Origin: an uncultured Acidimicrobiales bacterium
Lineage (GTDB): Bacteria > Actinomycetota > Acidimicrobiia > Acidimicrobiales > SZUA-35
Direction of reading: 5' to 3'
Assembly: GCA_938021675.1 (NCBI GenBank)
Contig: CALIFY010000022.1
Location: 1-64,000, forward strand
Length of the DNA stretch: 64,000 bases
The first letter of the stretch is position 1, and the number at the start of each line of letters is the position of its first letter. Of this stretch, positions 16,439-24,814 are shown piece after piece. The notes below the pieces were generated by a model. That model was given only the letters and a program-made list of their open reading frames with translations, had not been told where the DNA came from and ran no database searches. The translations under genes were made by a program, and so were the position numbers.

Positions 16439-16897
16439 CTAGTCCGCTTCGAGCAGGAAATGCGCCCCCGGGCCTTGCTCGCCGGCCTTATCCCCGGGGT
16501 TGAACACCGCACACGCATCGAGGGTCTGACAACCGCAACCGATGCAGGCCGACAGCTTGTCTCGTATGGCCTCCAACACGGCGATCTGGTGGTCGAGCCG
16601 GGGTCGCCATTGGGCGGCGAAGTTCTCCCATTCATCTTTGGTCGGTGCCCTACCGGCCGGCAGCTCATCAAGCGATTCCCGAATCTCTGCCAGTTTCAAA
16701 CCAACGCTTTGCGCCGCTCGAATAAAGGCGACTCTACGCAACACGTCGCGGGCATACCGACGCTGACCCCCGTCGGTTCGTCGAGACGTGATCAGCCCGT
16801 GGTTCTCATAGAAGCGAAGCGCAGAGGTGTTTATCCCGATTCGACTGGCTGCTTCCCCGATACTGAGTTCGTCGAACGAGTCGAGCTGATCTGACAC
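16439..16897 (-). CDS. soxR: SoxR-type MerR-family [2Fe-2S] redox sensor
   Basis: This 152-residue transcription activator responds to redox-cycling compounds through a [2Fe-2S] cluster. The N-terminal MerR helix-turn-helix (LSIGEAASRIGINTSALRFYENHGLI) is followed by a dimer helix and the SoxR cysteine signature CIGCGCQTLDAC, which is C-x2-C-x-C-x5-C, near residues 120-131. I chose the GTG at 16897 because upstream codons have no MerR similarity and run into cysS. No soxS is expected in Actinomycetota, where SoxR controls oxidoreductase or transporter genes directly; no such target adjoins it. Confidence 0.92.
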   Translation of the reverse strand: MSDQLDSFDELSIGEAASRIGINTSALRFYENHGLITSRRTDGGQRRYARDVLRRVAFIRAAQSVGLKLAEIRESLDELPAGRAPTKDEWENFAAQWRPRLDHQIAVLEAIRDKLSACIGCGCQTLDACAVFNPGDKAGEQGPGAHFLLEAD

Positions 16898-16919
16898 GGT
16901 CGAACCGGGACGCGATCGG

Positions 16920-18287
16920 TTACCCGACCGGTAACAGCACCGGTCCCGAGGACGAATCCTCGACCCGCCAACCCAACTCGGTGATTCGGTTGCGGAGCTC
17001 GTCAGCGGTTTGGTAGTCCTTGCTTTGACGAGCCGCCTCTCGCTCATCGGCCAAGGCTCGCACAGTATCTGGTACGGGCTGGGCCTCGTCCTGGAAGTCC
17101 AATCCGAGGACCGATGCCAACTCGAACGCGGTGGTTGCCGCCTTCATTCCAGCTTCGGTCTCGCCTGCGTCGAGTGCGGTGTTGGCGTCCCGGACGAGGC
17201 GATAGAGCTGGTCGACCGCTCGGGCGGTATCGAGGTCGTTCTCCATGGCTTCGGTGAACGCGACGAGGGCATCCTCGTCTGGAGCGGCGTCGACCTCCAC
17301 CTCCAGCGTTTGTACCCGTCTGGCGAGAACGTCGAGACGACCGAGGGCCGTTTCGGCGCCGGTCAAGGTCGTGTCGGTTACCTCCATCGGCGTGCGGTAG
17401 TGCGACTGCAGCACCAACAGGCGATACGCCCGGTGGTCGTACCGATCGATCAGGTCGAGGAGGTTGAGGACGTTGCCGATCGATTTCGACATTTTCTCCC
17501 CCTCCATTTCGACGAACCCGTGATGCATCCAGTGGGAGGCAAAGCGTTGGCCCATGGCCACCGCCTGGGCCCGTTCGTTCTCGTGGTGAGGGAAGACGAG
17601 GTCTAGACCGCCTGTGTGTAGATCGAATCCTTCACCCAGCAGATCGAGGCTCATGACGACGCACTCGGTGTGCCAGCCTGGCCGACCGTCGCCCCAAGGA
17701 GATGGCCAGTGTGGTTCGCCGGGTTTAGCCAACTTCCAGAGCGCGAAATCGGCCGGGTGACGTTTCTCATCGCCAACGATGTCGCGCTCGCCGGCCCCCT
17801 CCCGAAGATTGGCCAGTTCCTGGTGGGGCAACAGTCCGTAGTCGTCGACCGACTCAACCGACAGGTACACGCCGTCAGAGGTCTGGTACGCCGACCCGTT
17901 CTCGACCAACCTCTCGATGAGTTCAACCATCTGAGGCACATACTCGGTGGCGTGCGGGGTGTGGTCGGGGCGGCGAACGTTGATGCGATCCAACGCATCC
18001 CACCACACCGCTTCACACTTGGTTGCGATGTCTGCCGGATCCCGATCCTCGGCATTCGCTCGGTCGATGATGGCATCGTCGATATCGGTGATATTGGAAA
18101 CGAACGTTACGTCCAGCCCGCTCCATTCCAGGAAACGACGGAGGACGTCGTACACCAACACCATCCGGCCATGGCCGATGTGGGGGGCGGCATAGACGGT
18201 CGGCCCACAGACGTAGATTGAGACTTTGCCCTCGTCGCGACAGGCGAGCGGAACGACCTCTTGGCGAGCCGTGTCGTGAAGCCTCAT
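16920..18287 (-). CDS. cysS: Cysteinyl-tRNA synthetase
   Basis: This 455-residue class I enzyme charges tRNA(Cys). It shows the zinc-ligand Cys (IYVCGPTVY), the HIGH box (AAPHIGHGR), further zinc ligands (GWHTECVVMS, FPHHENERAQA) and the KMSKS loop (EGEKMSKSIGN), then a helical anticodon-binding domain ending in an actinobacterial-style C-terminus. The tandem ATGs at 18290 and 18287 are both possible starts; sequence upstream in frame has no family match. A long imperfect hairpin lies 108-185 bp upstream and may be in its leader. Confidence 0.95.
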   Translation of the reverse strand: MRLHDTARQEVVPLACRDEGKVSIYVCGPTVYAAPHIGHGRMVLVYDVLRRFLEWSGLDVTFVSNITDIDDAIIDRANAEDRDPADIATKCEAVWWDALDRINVRRPDHTPHATEYVPQMVELIERLVENGSAYQTSDGVYLSVESVDDYGLLPHQELANLREGAGERDIVGDEKRHPADFALWKLAKPGEPHWPSPWGDGRPGWHTECVVMSLDLLGEGFDLHTGGLDLVFPHHENERAQAVAMGQRFASHWMHHGFVEMEGEKMSKSIGNVLNLLDLIDRYDHRAYRLLVLQSHYRTPMEVTDTTLTGAETALGRLDVLARRVQTLEVEVDAAPDEDALVAFTEAMENDLDTARAVDQLYRLVRDANTALDAGETEAGMKAATTAFELASVLGLDFQDEAQPVPDTVRALADEREAARQSKDYQTADELRNRITELGWRVEDSSSGPVLLPVG

Positions 18288-18394
18288 CATGACCAACACC
18301 GTACTCACCGCCGCCGATGGAGCGTCGGGAATTTTGGTTTCGAGATCCGCGATCTTCGAAGCTCGATCGACTACAACTGCTAAAGAGAAACGCA

Positions 18395-18472
18395 GGAGGA
18401 AGGAATCGCGTTTCATTTTCCGCTTAGCTGCCCCACAAGGCGACCGCGGGCCCGAACGCGAGTCCTTCCTCC
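18395..18472. repeat. 18-nt inverted repeat (17/18) with 42-nt loop
   Basis: The arms 18395-18412 and 18455-18472 are complementary at 17 of 18 positions (GGAGGAAGGA-A/C-TCGCGTT) and enclose 42 nt with further G+C-rich palindromic sequence (cgcgggcccg). Both cysS and the small ORF are read on the minus strand, so the RNA could fold between them as a terminator or leader structure. A miniature-transposon remnant is an alternative. Confidence 0.6.
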
Positions 18473-18622
18473 CTAGACCGGCTCCTCACTTCTCAGCAGG
18501 CTTCCGGCTGAACGATGCTTACTTTCCCAGGTTGACACAAATTCGTCAAGAGACTGTCCCGACTCAACCAGTGCGATGAGATTGGGCTGGTCGAATGCAG
18601 AACTCTCTAGCTGCTTGCCCAC
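18473..18622 (-). CDS. Possible small protein or antitoxin-like remnant (49 aa)
   Basis: A GTG-initiated 49-codon frame ends in a hydrophilic stretch PNLIALVESGQSLDEFVSTW and then SKHRSAGSLLRSEEPV. The composition is protein-like and the C-terminus resembles short antitoxin tails, but I cannot name a family and see no toxin partner. A TAG seven codons upstream limits extension, so it may be a gene remnant. The inverted repeat begins immediately after its stop. Confidence 0.3.
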   Translation of the reverse strand: MGKQLESSAFDQPNLIALVESGQSLDEFVSTWESKHRSAGSLLRSEEPV

Positions 18623-18821
18623 AAGCTCACGTTGGGACTATGCCATTTCACCGCCTACCCCAACGCACTATGGCTGAGTTGGCCTGGTCACCTGCTCGGT
18701 GATCGGCCGTCGACACCCACCAGCAACGCCCACCACCGAACGCCCGCTGTCGATCGCATCACAACCGTTGGTCGCAAATCGACCAATCCCATTCGACTGC
18801 TCTACCGATCAGCCGGATTGA

Positions 18822-19826
18822 TCAGCCGGCCGACATACGCCACATCGCGGTCAGTGTCGGACCAGCCGACCCGGGGTATGTCTCGTCGGCTTCGACCCGT
18901 CCATCTCGCTCGAGGGCGAGCAGATGAGAAAAGACCGAATTGGCCGCAGCCCGCCACAAACGCTTATCGACATCGGCATAGAGGGTGGGCACCAACGCCT
19001 TGATCGTCGTCGGGCCGGCGGCCAGAGCGTCGAGGATTTGGGCCTCGCGCTTGAGACGGTGATCAATGAAGCTTTGCACGTACTGCTGCGGGTTGTCGAT
19101 GGCCGGGCCGTGCGTCGGCCAGTACCGGACGTCGGTGCGGTACTGCAACCTACGAAGGCTGGCCAGGTAGTCGTAGAGGTCGCCATCCGGGGGTGAAATG
19201 ACCGACGTGGCCCATCCCATCACATGATCGCCGGTAAAGAGGACCCGCTCCTCTTTCAACGCAAAGCAGACGTGATTCGATGTGTGGCCCGGCGTGTGTA
19301 TCACCTCGATAGTCCACCCCGGCCCTTCGATGAGGTCACCGTCGGCCACCGCAACGTCTGGGACAAAGTCAAGATCTGGCCCCTCGCGTTTCAGGTCATC
19401 CGGGGTGTCCCGCCAAGCGGCCTCGAACTGCTCACGCTCCTCGGCGGTGAAGTACTCGTCAAAGGTCACCGCTTCCAGCGGATCGTGATCCGGCACGGGC
19501 CCGTGAGGGCCAAACCCGTAGGTCGGAGCGCCGGTCCGCTCGACGAGACTGGGAACGGCGGCGGTGTGATCGGTGTGGGTATGGGTCACCAGAATATGGG
19601 TAATGCGCTCATCGGGCCCAAGCGCTCCGAGGATGGCATCGAGGTGTTCGTTCAGCGCAGGTCCCGGATCGATAACGGCCACCCCGCCTCGACCGACCAG
19701 GTAGACGCCGGTACCGGTGAACGTGAACGGGTTCGGGTTCTCGGCAACCACCCGACGGATAAGCGGTGAAAGTTCGTCAACCTGACGGTAGACGGGGCTG
19801 AAATCCTGATTAAACGCAATGGCCAC
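18822..19826 (-). CDS. MBL-fold metallo-hydrolase (LACTB2-like)
   Basis: This 334-residue metallo-beta-lactamase-fold hydrolase has a C-terminal winged-helix-like extension. The metal ligands are in the expected order: HTHTDHT (about 80-86), the His of IHTPGHTSNH, the Asp of LFTGDHVMG and the His of YWPTHGP. The family includes endoribonuclease LACTB2 and various thioester hydrolases, so the substrate is open. The C-terminal segment (about 265-334, LKREAQILDAL onward) matches the LACTB2 winged-helix domain. It follows a thioesterase gene by 60 bp on the same strand. Confidence 0.85.
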   Translation of the reverse strand: MAIAFNQDFSPVYRQVDELSPLIRRVVAENPNPFTFTGTGVYLVGRGGVAVIDPGPALNEHLDAILGALGPDERITHILVTHTHTDHTAAVPSLVERTGAPTYGFGPHGPVPDHDPLEAVTFDEYFTAEEREQFEAAWRDTPDDLKREGPDLDFVPDVAVADGDLIEGPGWTIEVIHTPGHTSNHVCFALKEERVLFTGDHVMGWATSVISPPDGDLYDYLASLRRLQYRTDVRYWPTHGPAIDNPQQYVQSFIDHRLKREAQILDALAAGPTTIKALVPTLYADVDKRLWRAAANSVFSHLLALERDGRVEADETYPGSAGPTLTAMWRMSAG

Positions 19827-19886
19827 GTGGCAGACCTCTCTCGTTCTTCAAGCTCGTCAAGGGTTCGTTGATCTCGGTCGGTGCCG

Positions 19887-20336
19887 TTACGAAACGTCGG
19901 GATCTTCCTGCAACGCCGCCAACGCGGGGAACAGCCAATCCGGCGGTTTGATGGGACGCCCCGACCGGTCGGTAACGGCGACGGTCACCTCGGCGGTAAC
20001 CAGCTCATCGTCGCCGCTCCCGCCGTCTTCGGTTCGGATGATTCGTTGATGCCACGTACTGCTAGCGCGCCGCATCTTCGATATCTCGGTCTCGACAACG
20101 AGCTGCTGGCCAACCTCGGCCGGTCGTTTGAATTGGGCTTCGAGCCGGGTGACCACCAACTGGATTCCTCGCTCGACCATCGCCTCGAACGGTACCCCGC
20201 AGCTGGCCAACGAGTCGGTTCGGCCTACCTCGAAATAGGTGAAGTACACCGCATGGTTCACATGGCGGTACGGGTCTAGTTCGCTGAACCGCACCTCGAT
20301 TGGAGTGCGATGGGGACGCTCGGCGTTGTCGGTCAT
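19887..20336 (-). CDS. Acyl-CoA thioesterase, hotdog fold (4HBT type)
   Basis: This 149-residue single-hotdog protein belongs to the YbgC/4-hydroxybenzoyl-CoA thioesterase class. The signature is VRFSELDPYRHVNHAVYFTYFE, with the catalytic Asp in ELDPYRHVNH, followed by the beta-strand pattern FKRPAEVGQQLVVETEI and STWHQRIIR. Such enzymes cleave small or aromatic acyl-CoAs; the substrate is not readable. It is divergent from the alpha/beta hydrolase gene and probably co-transcribed with the MBL-fold gene downstream. Confidence 0.85.
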   Translation of the reverse strand: MTDNAERPHRTPIEVRFSELDPYRHVNHAVYFTYFEVGRTDSLASCGVPFEAMVERGIQLVVTRLEAQFKRPAEVGQQLVVETEISKMRRASSTWHQRIIRTEDGGSGDDELVTAEVTVAVTDRSGRPIKPPDWLFPALAALQEDPDVS

Positions 20337-20412
20337 ACGCCATCACCGTAGTGCCCGAGTAGCGTGCCCTTTCCAGCGCGTGACCAACAAACGTTGGGAG
20401 GAGAGAAGATAT

Positions 20413-21186
20413 ATGTCATCAACGAACGAGGCGTTCAACTTCGTCGGGAGCCAGGGCACCACCCTCTCTGGGCGACTTCACCGCCCCGGTACTGAAACGG
20501 CGAACGCGGTGAAAGGGTCGATTCTTTTGGCCCACTGCTTTACGTGTTCGAAAGACCTTCACACGATGAGTCGATTGGCCGGGGGCCTCGCCGACGCCGG
20601 GTACGTCGCGTTGCGTTTCGATTTCACCGGACTGGGTCAGTCGGACGGCAACTTTGCCGAAACATCGGTCAGCGCCAACGTGTCCGATCTGACCAGGGCG
20701 GCCGCCTCCCTCATCGAGGCCGGGTTCGGCCCTTGTGGCTTGATCGGTCATAGTCTCGGCGGAGCGGCCGCCGTCCTGGCAGCCGCAAGACTCAAGACCG
20801 TTCGATCGCTCGTCACCATTGGCGCGCCAGCCGACACCGCCCACGTGCGCCACCTCCTTTCCGACTCGCTGTCGGATCTCGACGCAGGACGACCAGCGAC
20901 CGTCGACATCGCCGGCCGACGATTCGACCTCGAACCGGGGTTCGTCTCGGACCTGGGATCCCACAATGTTCTTACCAGCGCCTCGGAGCTCGATCGTCCC
21001 TACTGTGTGGTTCACGCAAAGGATGACGCGGTGGTCGGCTTTGAAAACGCGGTTGCACTCCATGACGCAGCGATGGCTCCAAAGCGTTTGGCCGCTCTCG
21101 ACACCGGGGGCCACCTCTTCGGCGGTCGAGAACACGCAGAGGAACTCCTCGACACCATCGTCGACTGGTTCGGTTCCACCCTTTGA
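20413..21186 (+). CDS. Alpha/beta-hydrolase
   Basis: This 257-residue serine hydrolase resembles the hydrolase half of hydrolase/OsmC fusion proteins. The oxyanion-side HCFTCSKD, the nucleophile elbow GHSLGGAA, the catalytic Asp (VVHAKDDAVV) and His (DTGGHLFGG) are all present. The ATG at 20413 is chosen because GGGAGGAGAG sits 7 nt before it. No OsmC domain follows, so this is the stand-alone form. The substrate is unknown. Confidence 0.85.
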   Translation: MSSTNEAFNFVGSQGTTLSGRLHRPGTETANAVKGSILLAHCFTCSKDLHTMSRLAGGLADAGYVALRFDFTGLGQSDGNFAETSVSANVSDLTRAAASLIEAGFGPCGLIGHSLGGAAAVLAAARLKTVRSLVTIGAPADTAHVRHLLSDSLSDLDAGRPATVDIAGRRFDLEPGFVSDLGSHNVLTSASELDRPYCVVHAKDDAVVGFENAVALHDAAMAPKRLAALDTGGHLFGGREHAEELLDTIVDWFGSTL

Positions 21187-21258
21187 ACCTCACCGGGAAG
21201 GCCACACTGGCGAACAAGCGAAAATGTCGTAGCCATCAGGCGTGTTATCGTTGCGGGG

Positions 21259-21465
21259 GTGCAGAGCGACACCGTTCCCACAGATCCCCGGATGCCACCA
21301 AAGCCACGGCCTCGCCATGGCGGGTCGATCCTGATGGCGGCGATGCTGGGGTTGGCCGACGCCCTCGGATGGGATCGCGAGACCGCTGACATCGTGCATC
21401 CGGCCGACCCGGCCGATGGCGAGGGCCTCGATCTCGATTTTGGCGATCTCCCACCCCTCGACTAA
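21259..21465 (+). CDS. Small conserved-type hypothetical protein (68 aa)
   Basis: A GTG-started frame of 68 codons ends five bases before the convergent LOG-family gene. The N-terminus is Pro/Arg-rich (MPPKPRPRHGG), the middle is a short amphipathic helix (ILMAAMLGLADALGWD) and the tail is acidic (DGEGLDLDFGDLPPLD). The layout is that of many short actinobacterial proteins with a conserved acidic C-terminus, and third codon positions are G/C-rich. Function is unknown. Confidence 0.55.
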   Translation: MQSDTVPTDPRMPPKPRPRHGGSILMAAMLGLADALGWDRETADIVHPADPADGEGLDLDFGDLPPLD

Positions 21466-21470
21466 CCACC

Positions 21471-22583
21471 TCAGCGAAGTCGTTCGATGGCTCCGTCGAC
21501 GGTTTGGGCCTCGGCCAGCAGGTTCCACCCAGGCCGCCGCTGGCCATCATCGGTGGTGAAGGTCGTGTGTAGAGCGGCCATGATCCCGCCGTCGACCCAG
21601 AACCCGGGCCGGTCTGGTGGATCGAGAAAGACCATGGGGGCCGGCGCCCCGAATGTCCGATAGGCATTTTGCGCGGCGTCCTGAAAGACCTCTTGCATCG
21701 TCCCAGGCCCGCCGGCCAGGAATACGATGCCGGACAACGCGATGGCCAACAGCCCGTCCTCTCGTTCACTGTTCGAGAAGTACTTGGCGATGTGGGTGGC
21801 AAACGGATTGGTCGGTTCGTGGCCGTAGAACCAGGTCGGCACCGACAGGCTTACCGACGCCGCCTCAATTCGACCGACAACGTCTAGCGCCGCCCCAACG
21901 AACCCGTCGGGATCGTTGGTGAAATCGGGAGCGACGGCCAGCCGTTGGACCAGCTCACCGGTCTCGTCCTCGGAAAGGCCGGCCGTTGCCGCGCCGAGAT
22001 TGGCCGCTTCCATCGCCCCAGGGCCGCCGCCGGTCACGACACATCGTCCGGAAACGGTGATCGCTCGCCCCAAGGCAACCGCTTGGCGGTACCCAACCGA
22101 ATCGCGACCCAGAGCGTGTCCACCCATTACACCTACCAGGCGCCGGGTCGCCCGGAATCGATCGAGTGCGAGGGTTATCCCGTGGTCGTGAAGCCGTTGG
22201 GCCAACGCCTCGGTCGGGCCGATGGGTCTGCCACCGGCCCGACGGGCCCGGACATAGATGACCTGGTCGGCGGTCGCCGCGAAGCCGCCATCATCGAATC
22301 CCGAGTAGAGATCACTCCAGGCATACAATGCTCCCGGCGTCGGGTCATAGGGCAGCGGTCCGAGGGATCGAAGGTCAGACACCAGATCGGTGACCTCATC
22401 TACCCAACCAAGATCTACCCAACCAAGCGCATCTTGTCTCGGCTCATCTCGTTCCCATGGCACGACGGCAGTGTAGGTGAACGGTCCGATAGCGCTGAAC
22501 ATAGGTCGTGGTGTGACGAATGCCCGTGACCAGATTGCGACCCGCCCCTTGTATCGATGCTCGGTCGGACCTACCGTATCCAT
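21471..22583 (-). CDS. LOG-family Rossmann-fold nucleotide-binding protein
   Basis: This 370-residue protein has a C-terminal LOG/lysine-decarboxylase-like domain. The nucleotide-binding motifs are VTGGGPGAMEAANLGA and FLAGGPGTMQEVFQDA, the second being the PGGxGTxxE motif of phosphoribohydrolases that release cytokinin-type bases from nucleoside monophosphates. The N-terminal 100 residues or so are extra compared with short LOG proteins. The ATG at 22583 begins the conserved part; a longer open frame upstream is antisense to cysH. It is divergent from cysH with 36 bp between starts. Confidence 0.82.
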   Translation of the reverse strand: MDTVGPTEHRYKGRVAIWSRAFVTPRPMFSAIGPFTYTAVVPWERDEPRQDALGWVDLGWVDEVTDLVSDLRSLGPLPYDPTPGALYAWSDLYSGFDDGGFAATADQVIYVRARRAGGRPIGPTEALAQRLHDHGITLALDRFRATRRLVGVMGGHALGRDSVGYRQAVALGRAITVSGRCVVTGGGPGAMEAANLGAATAGLSEDETGELVQRLAVAPDFTNDPDGFVGAALDVVGRIEAASVSLSVPTWFYGHEPTNPFATHIAKYFSNSEREDGLLAIALSGIVFLAGGPGTMQEVFQDAAQNAYRTFGAPAPMVFLDPPDRPGFWVDGGIMAALHTTFTTDDGQRRPGWNLLAEAQTVDGAIERLR

Positions 22584-22619
22584 CAATAACCGACTAATTC
22601 GATCAGGATTATCATCTTT

Positions 22620-23321
22620 ATGACCGGACAACCGGTTCAAGTCATCTCTAGCCAAGATGCGGCCGATCTCGAACCCACCAATCTCGACGCATGGAACGCC
22701 GCGCTCGACGGATCCCAGCCGACGGAAATCGTCCGCTGGGCCATCGAGCAGTTCGGTCCACGACTCTGTGTCACCACATCGTTTACCGACACCGTGTTGG
22801 TTCACCTCGCGACCTCGGTAGAACCAAATCTTGAAGTCATTTTCTGTGACACCGGATTCCACTTCGCCGAAACCCTCGACACCATGAAACGAGCCCAAGC
22901 CCGCTATCGGCTTGACCTCCGGGTCACCAGACCCGACCCTCAGGCCGTCGACGTGTGGAACGCCGGAACCGAAGCCTGCTGCCAGGCCCGCAAGGTCGAT
23001 GGTCTCCACCGGGCCCTCACCGAGGGAAACAAGATCGCATGGCTCAGTGGTCTCCGGCGGGCCGATTCACCAGAACGAACCAACGCCAACATCGTTCAGC
23101 GAGATAGATACGGCTTCGTCAAGGTCAATCCCCTCATCGACTGGTCTGATGAACAGGTGGCGACGTACGTCGAAGACAACGATCTGGTAGTCAACCCCCT
23201 CACCGAACAGGGGTATCCGTCCGTCGGCTGCTGGCCATGCACACAACCGGTGATAGACGGTGATACTCGAAGCGGTCGTTGGTCCGGTTCAGAGAAGACC
23301 GAATGTGGGTTGCACCGATGA
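22620..23321 (+). CDS. cysH: Assimilatory adenylylsulfate (APS) reductase
   Basis: This 233-residue thioredoxin-dependent reductase makes sulfite from activated sulfate. The substrate loop (TSFTDTVLVHL), the double-Cys pair EACCQARKV and the later VGCWPC are the four [4Fe-4S] ligands that separate APS reductases from PAPS reductases. The catalytic Cys lies in the C-terminal KTECGLH. It is the first gene of a sulfur-assimilation operon whose next start overlaps its stop (ATGA at 23318). Sulfate adenylyltransferase genes are not in the window. Confidence 0.93.
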   Translation: MTGQPVQVISSQDAADLEPTNLDAWNAALDGSQPTEIVRWAIEQFGPRLCVTTSFTDTVLVHLATSVEPNLEVIFCDTGFHFAETLDTMKRAQARYRLDLRVTRPDPQAVDVWNAGTEACCQARKVDGLHRALTEGNKIAWLSGLRRADSPERTNANIVQRDRYGFVKVNPLIDWSDEQVATYVEDNDLVVNPLTEQGYPSVGCWPCTQPVIDGDTRSGRWSGSEKTECGLHR

Positions 23322-23998
23322 CGAACAACGGCCATCACAGCTCTCCATCGACCGTTCCCCCGACGTACCCGGTGCAACTCGACGTAGTCGATCGGCCCGT
23401 ACTGGTAGTCGGAGGCGGGAAGGTCGCCACGCACAAGATCTCTGGCTTACTCCAAAGCGGCGCCGCGGTCACCGTGGTCGCCCCGGAGATTCACCCGGCG
23501 ATCGAGGAACTCGGAGTAGCTCGTATTCTTCGCCGGCCATACGAACGGGGCGAAGCTGCGTCCTATCGGCTGGTCATCACCTGCACAGACGACCCGGAGG
23601 TCAACGACCGAGTCTTTCGGGATGCCGAAGCGGCCGGTGTGTGGGCCAATTCCGCTGATGACCCCAAGAACTGCTCGTTTATACTGCCGGCCGTCGCCAG
23701 ACGAGGCGATTTGGCGGTGACCATCTCGACCGGTGGTCGGAGCCCGGCCCTCGCCACCTGGCTCCGACGTCGGTTTGAGGCAGAGTTCGACGAGTCATAT
23801 GAGCAGCTCCTCGACCTGCTCGCCGAAGTCCGGGCCGAAGCCAAGACCCGCCTCGGGACGAGCGAGATTGAAGGATGGACGGACGCGCTCGATCAGGGTT
23901 TGCTGGAGCTGATCGCCCAAGGTGATCACACCGAAGCCCGAAGACGACTCCGTCAACGCCTCGGTCTGATCTCGCCGACCGGAGAAGTGAGCGCATGA
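23318..23998 (+). CDS. Precorrin-2 dehydrogenase / sirohydrochlorin ferrochelatase (CysG N-terminal type)
   Basis: This 226-residue protein oxidises precorrin-2 and inserts iron to make siroheme, the cofactor of sulfite reductase. Motifs: the NAD-binding VLVVGGGKVATHKISGLL, VTVVAPEIHP, the Asp-containing TCTDDPEVNDRVF, and NSADDPKNCSFILPAVARRGDLAVTISTGGRSPALA, which is diagnostic. The start overlaps the cysH stop. A related methyltransferase follows as a separate gene, so the two functions of CysG are split here. Confidence 0.9.
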   Translation: MTNNGHHSSPSTVPPTYPVQLDVVDRPVLVVGGGKVATHKISGLLQSGAAVTVVAPEIHPAIEELGVARILRRPYERGEAASYRLVITCTDDPEVNDRVFRDAEAAGVWANSADDPKNCSFILPAVARRGDLAVTISTGGRSPALATWLRRRFEAEFDESYEQLLDLLAEVRAEAKTRLGTSEIEGWTDALDQGLLELIAQGDHTEARRRLRQRLGLISPTGEVSA

Positions 23999-24045
23999 CC
24001 GTCTACCTCGAACTGGTCGGCCCGACCGTCGAGGTCACGGCATGA
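23995..24045 (+). CDS. 16-codon coupling micro-ORF between the siroheme genes
   Basis: A short frame begins in an ATGA overlap with the dehydrogenase stop and ends in a second ATGA overlap with the methyltransferase start. Its product MTVYLELVGPTVEVTA resembles the beginning of the methyltransferase itself (MTVHLVGAGPGD). It could keep ribosomes moving between the genes, or be a decayed partial duplication of the next gene's start. I do not claim a functional peptide. Confidence 0.3.
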   Translation: MTVYLELVGPTVEVTA

Positions 24046-24779
24046 CCGTCCACCTCGTGGGCGCCGGACCGGGCGACCCCGAGCTACTTACCATTAAGGC
24101 GGCTCGCCTCTTGGCGTCAGCCGATGTGGTGGTCCACGACCGGCTGGTGGCAAACGAGATCTTGGAGTCAATCCCTCCCTGGTCCGAAGTGATAGACGTC
24201 GGCAAGGACCCGAACGGCGATCGGGTCGTCCAGGCCGACATCAACGCGCTGTTGATCGACCGAGGACTCCGGCATGACACGGTCGTCCGACTCAAAGGTG
24301 GCGATCCGTTCGTCTTTGGACGGGGCGGCGAAGAGATCCGGGTCCTTGAGGCAGCTGGCATCGCCGTCGAGGTCGTCCCCGGCATTAGCTCCTCAATCGC
24401 CGGACCAGCGGCAGCTGGTATTCCGGTCACCCATCGAGACATGTCGAGTGCGTTCACCGTCGTGACCGCCCACCAAGACCCGGCGACAGACCACTCCCTC
24501 GATTGGGAATCGCTAGCAAAACTCGGTTCCACCCTCGTCGTCCTGATGGGGGCACAGCGCGCCGCCGCCGTCCGAAACCGTCTCCTCTTGGCCGGCATGG
24601 CCCCCGACACCCCGGTGTCGGTGGTCGTGTCCGCTACGACGAAAGACCAACGAGTCGAACGGTTACAGCTGACAGAACTCGGTGATAGTCCCGTTCCCAA
24701 CCCTGCGGTAATCGTCATCGGTGACGTCGCCGCCTTCCCATCTACAAGCGCTGACCTGGTCAGGGCTGCTACCGCCTAA
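24042..24779 (+). CDS. cobA: Uroporphyrinogen-III C-methyltransferase
   Basis: This 245-residue SAM-dependent enzyme methylates uroporphyrinogen III twice to precorrin-2, the first step of siroheme synthesis. It has VHLVGAGPGDPELLTIKA at the N-terminus, VVVHDRLV, VRLKGGDPFVFGRGGEE, VVPGISSSIAGPAAAGIPVTHRD and VLMGAQRAAAV, all signature stretches of the family. Its role here is siroheme for the sulfite reductase immediately downstream. Confidence 0.93.
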   Translation: MTVHLVGAGPGDPELLTIKAARLLASADVVVHDRLVANEILESIPPWSEVIDVGKDPNGDRVVQADINALLIDRGLRHDTVVRLKGGDPFVFGRGGEEIRVLEAAGIAVEVVPGISSSIAGPAAAGIPVTHRDMSSAFTVVTAHQDPATDHSLDWESLAKLGSTLVVLMGAQRAAAVRNRLLLAGMAPDTPVSVVVSATTKDQRVERLQLTELGDSPVPNPAVIVIGDVAAFPSTSADLVRAATA

Positions 24780-24814
24780 CGGCGACCCGACACTCAACAG
24801 GAGATCGCACGCCG

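Larger units (their letters stand above)
18288..18821. other. Gene-poor stretch between cysS and the MBL-fold gene
   Basis: This stretch of about 530 bp contains an 18-nt inverted repeat (18395-18472), a possible 49-codon minus-strand ORF (18473-18622) and a 10-bp direct repeat GATCAGCCGG near 18807-18830. Nothing else is recognised. It could be a degraded small locus or the leader of cysS. Confidence 0.5.
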
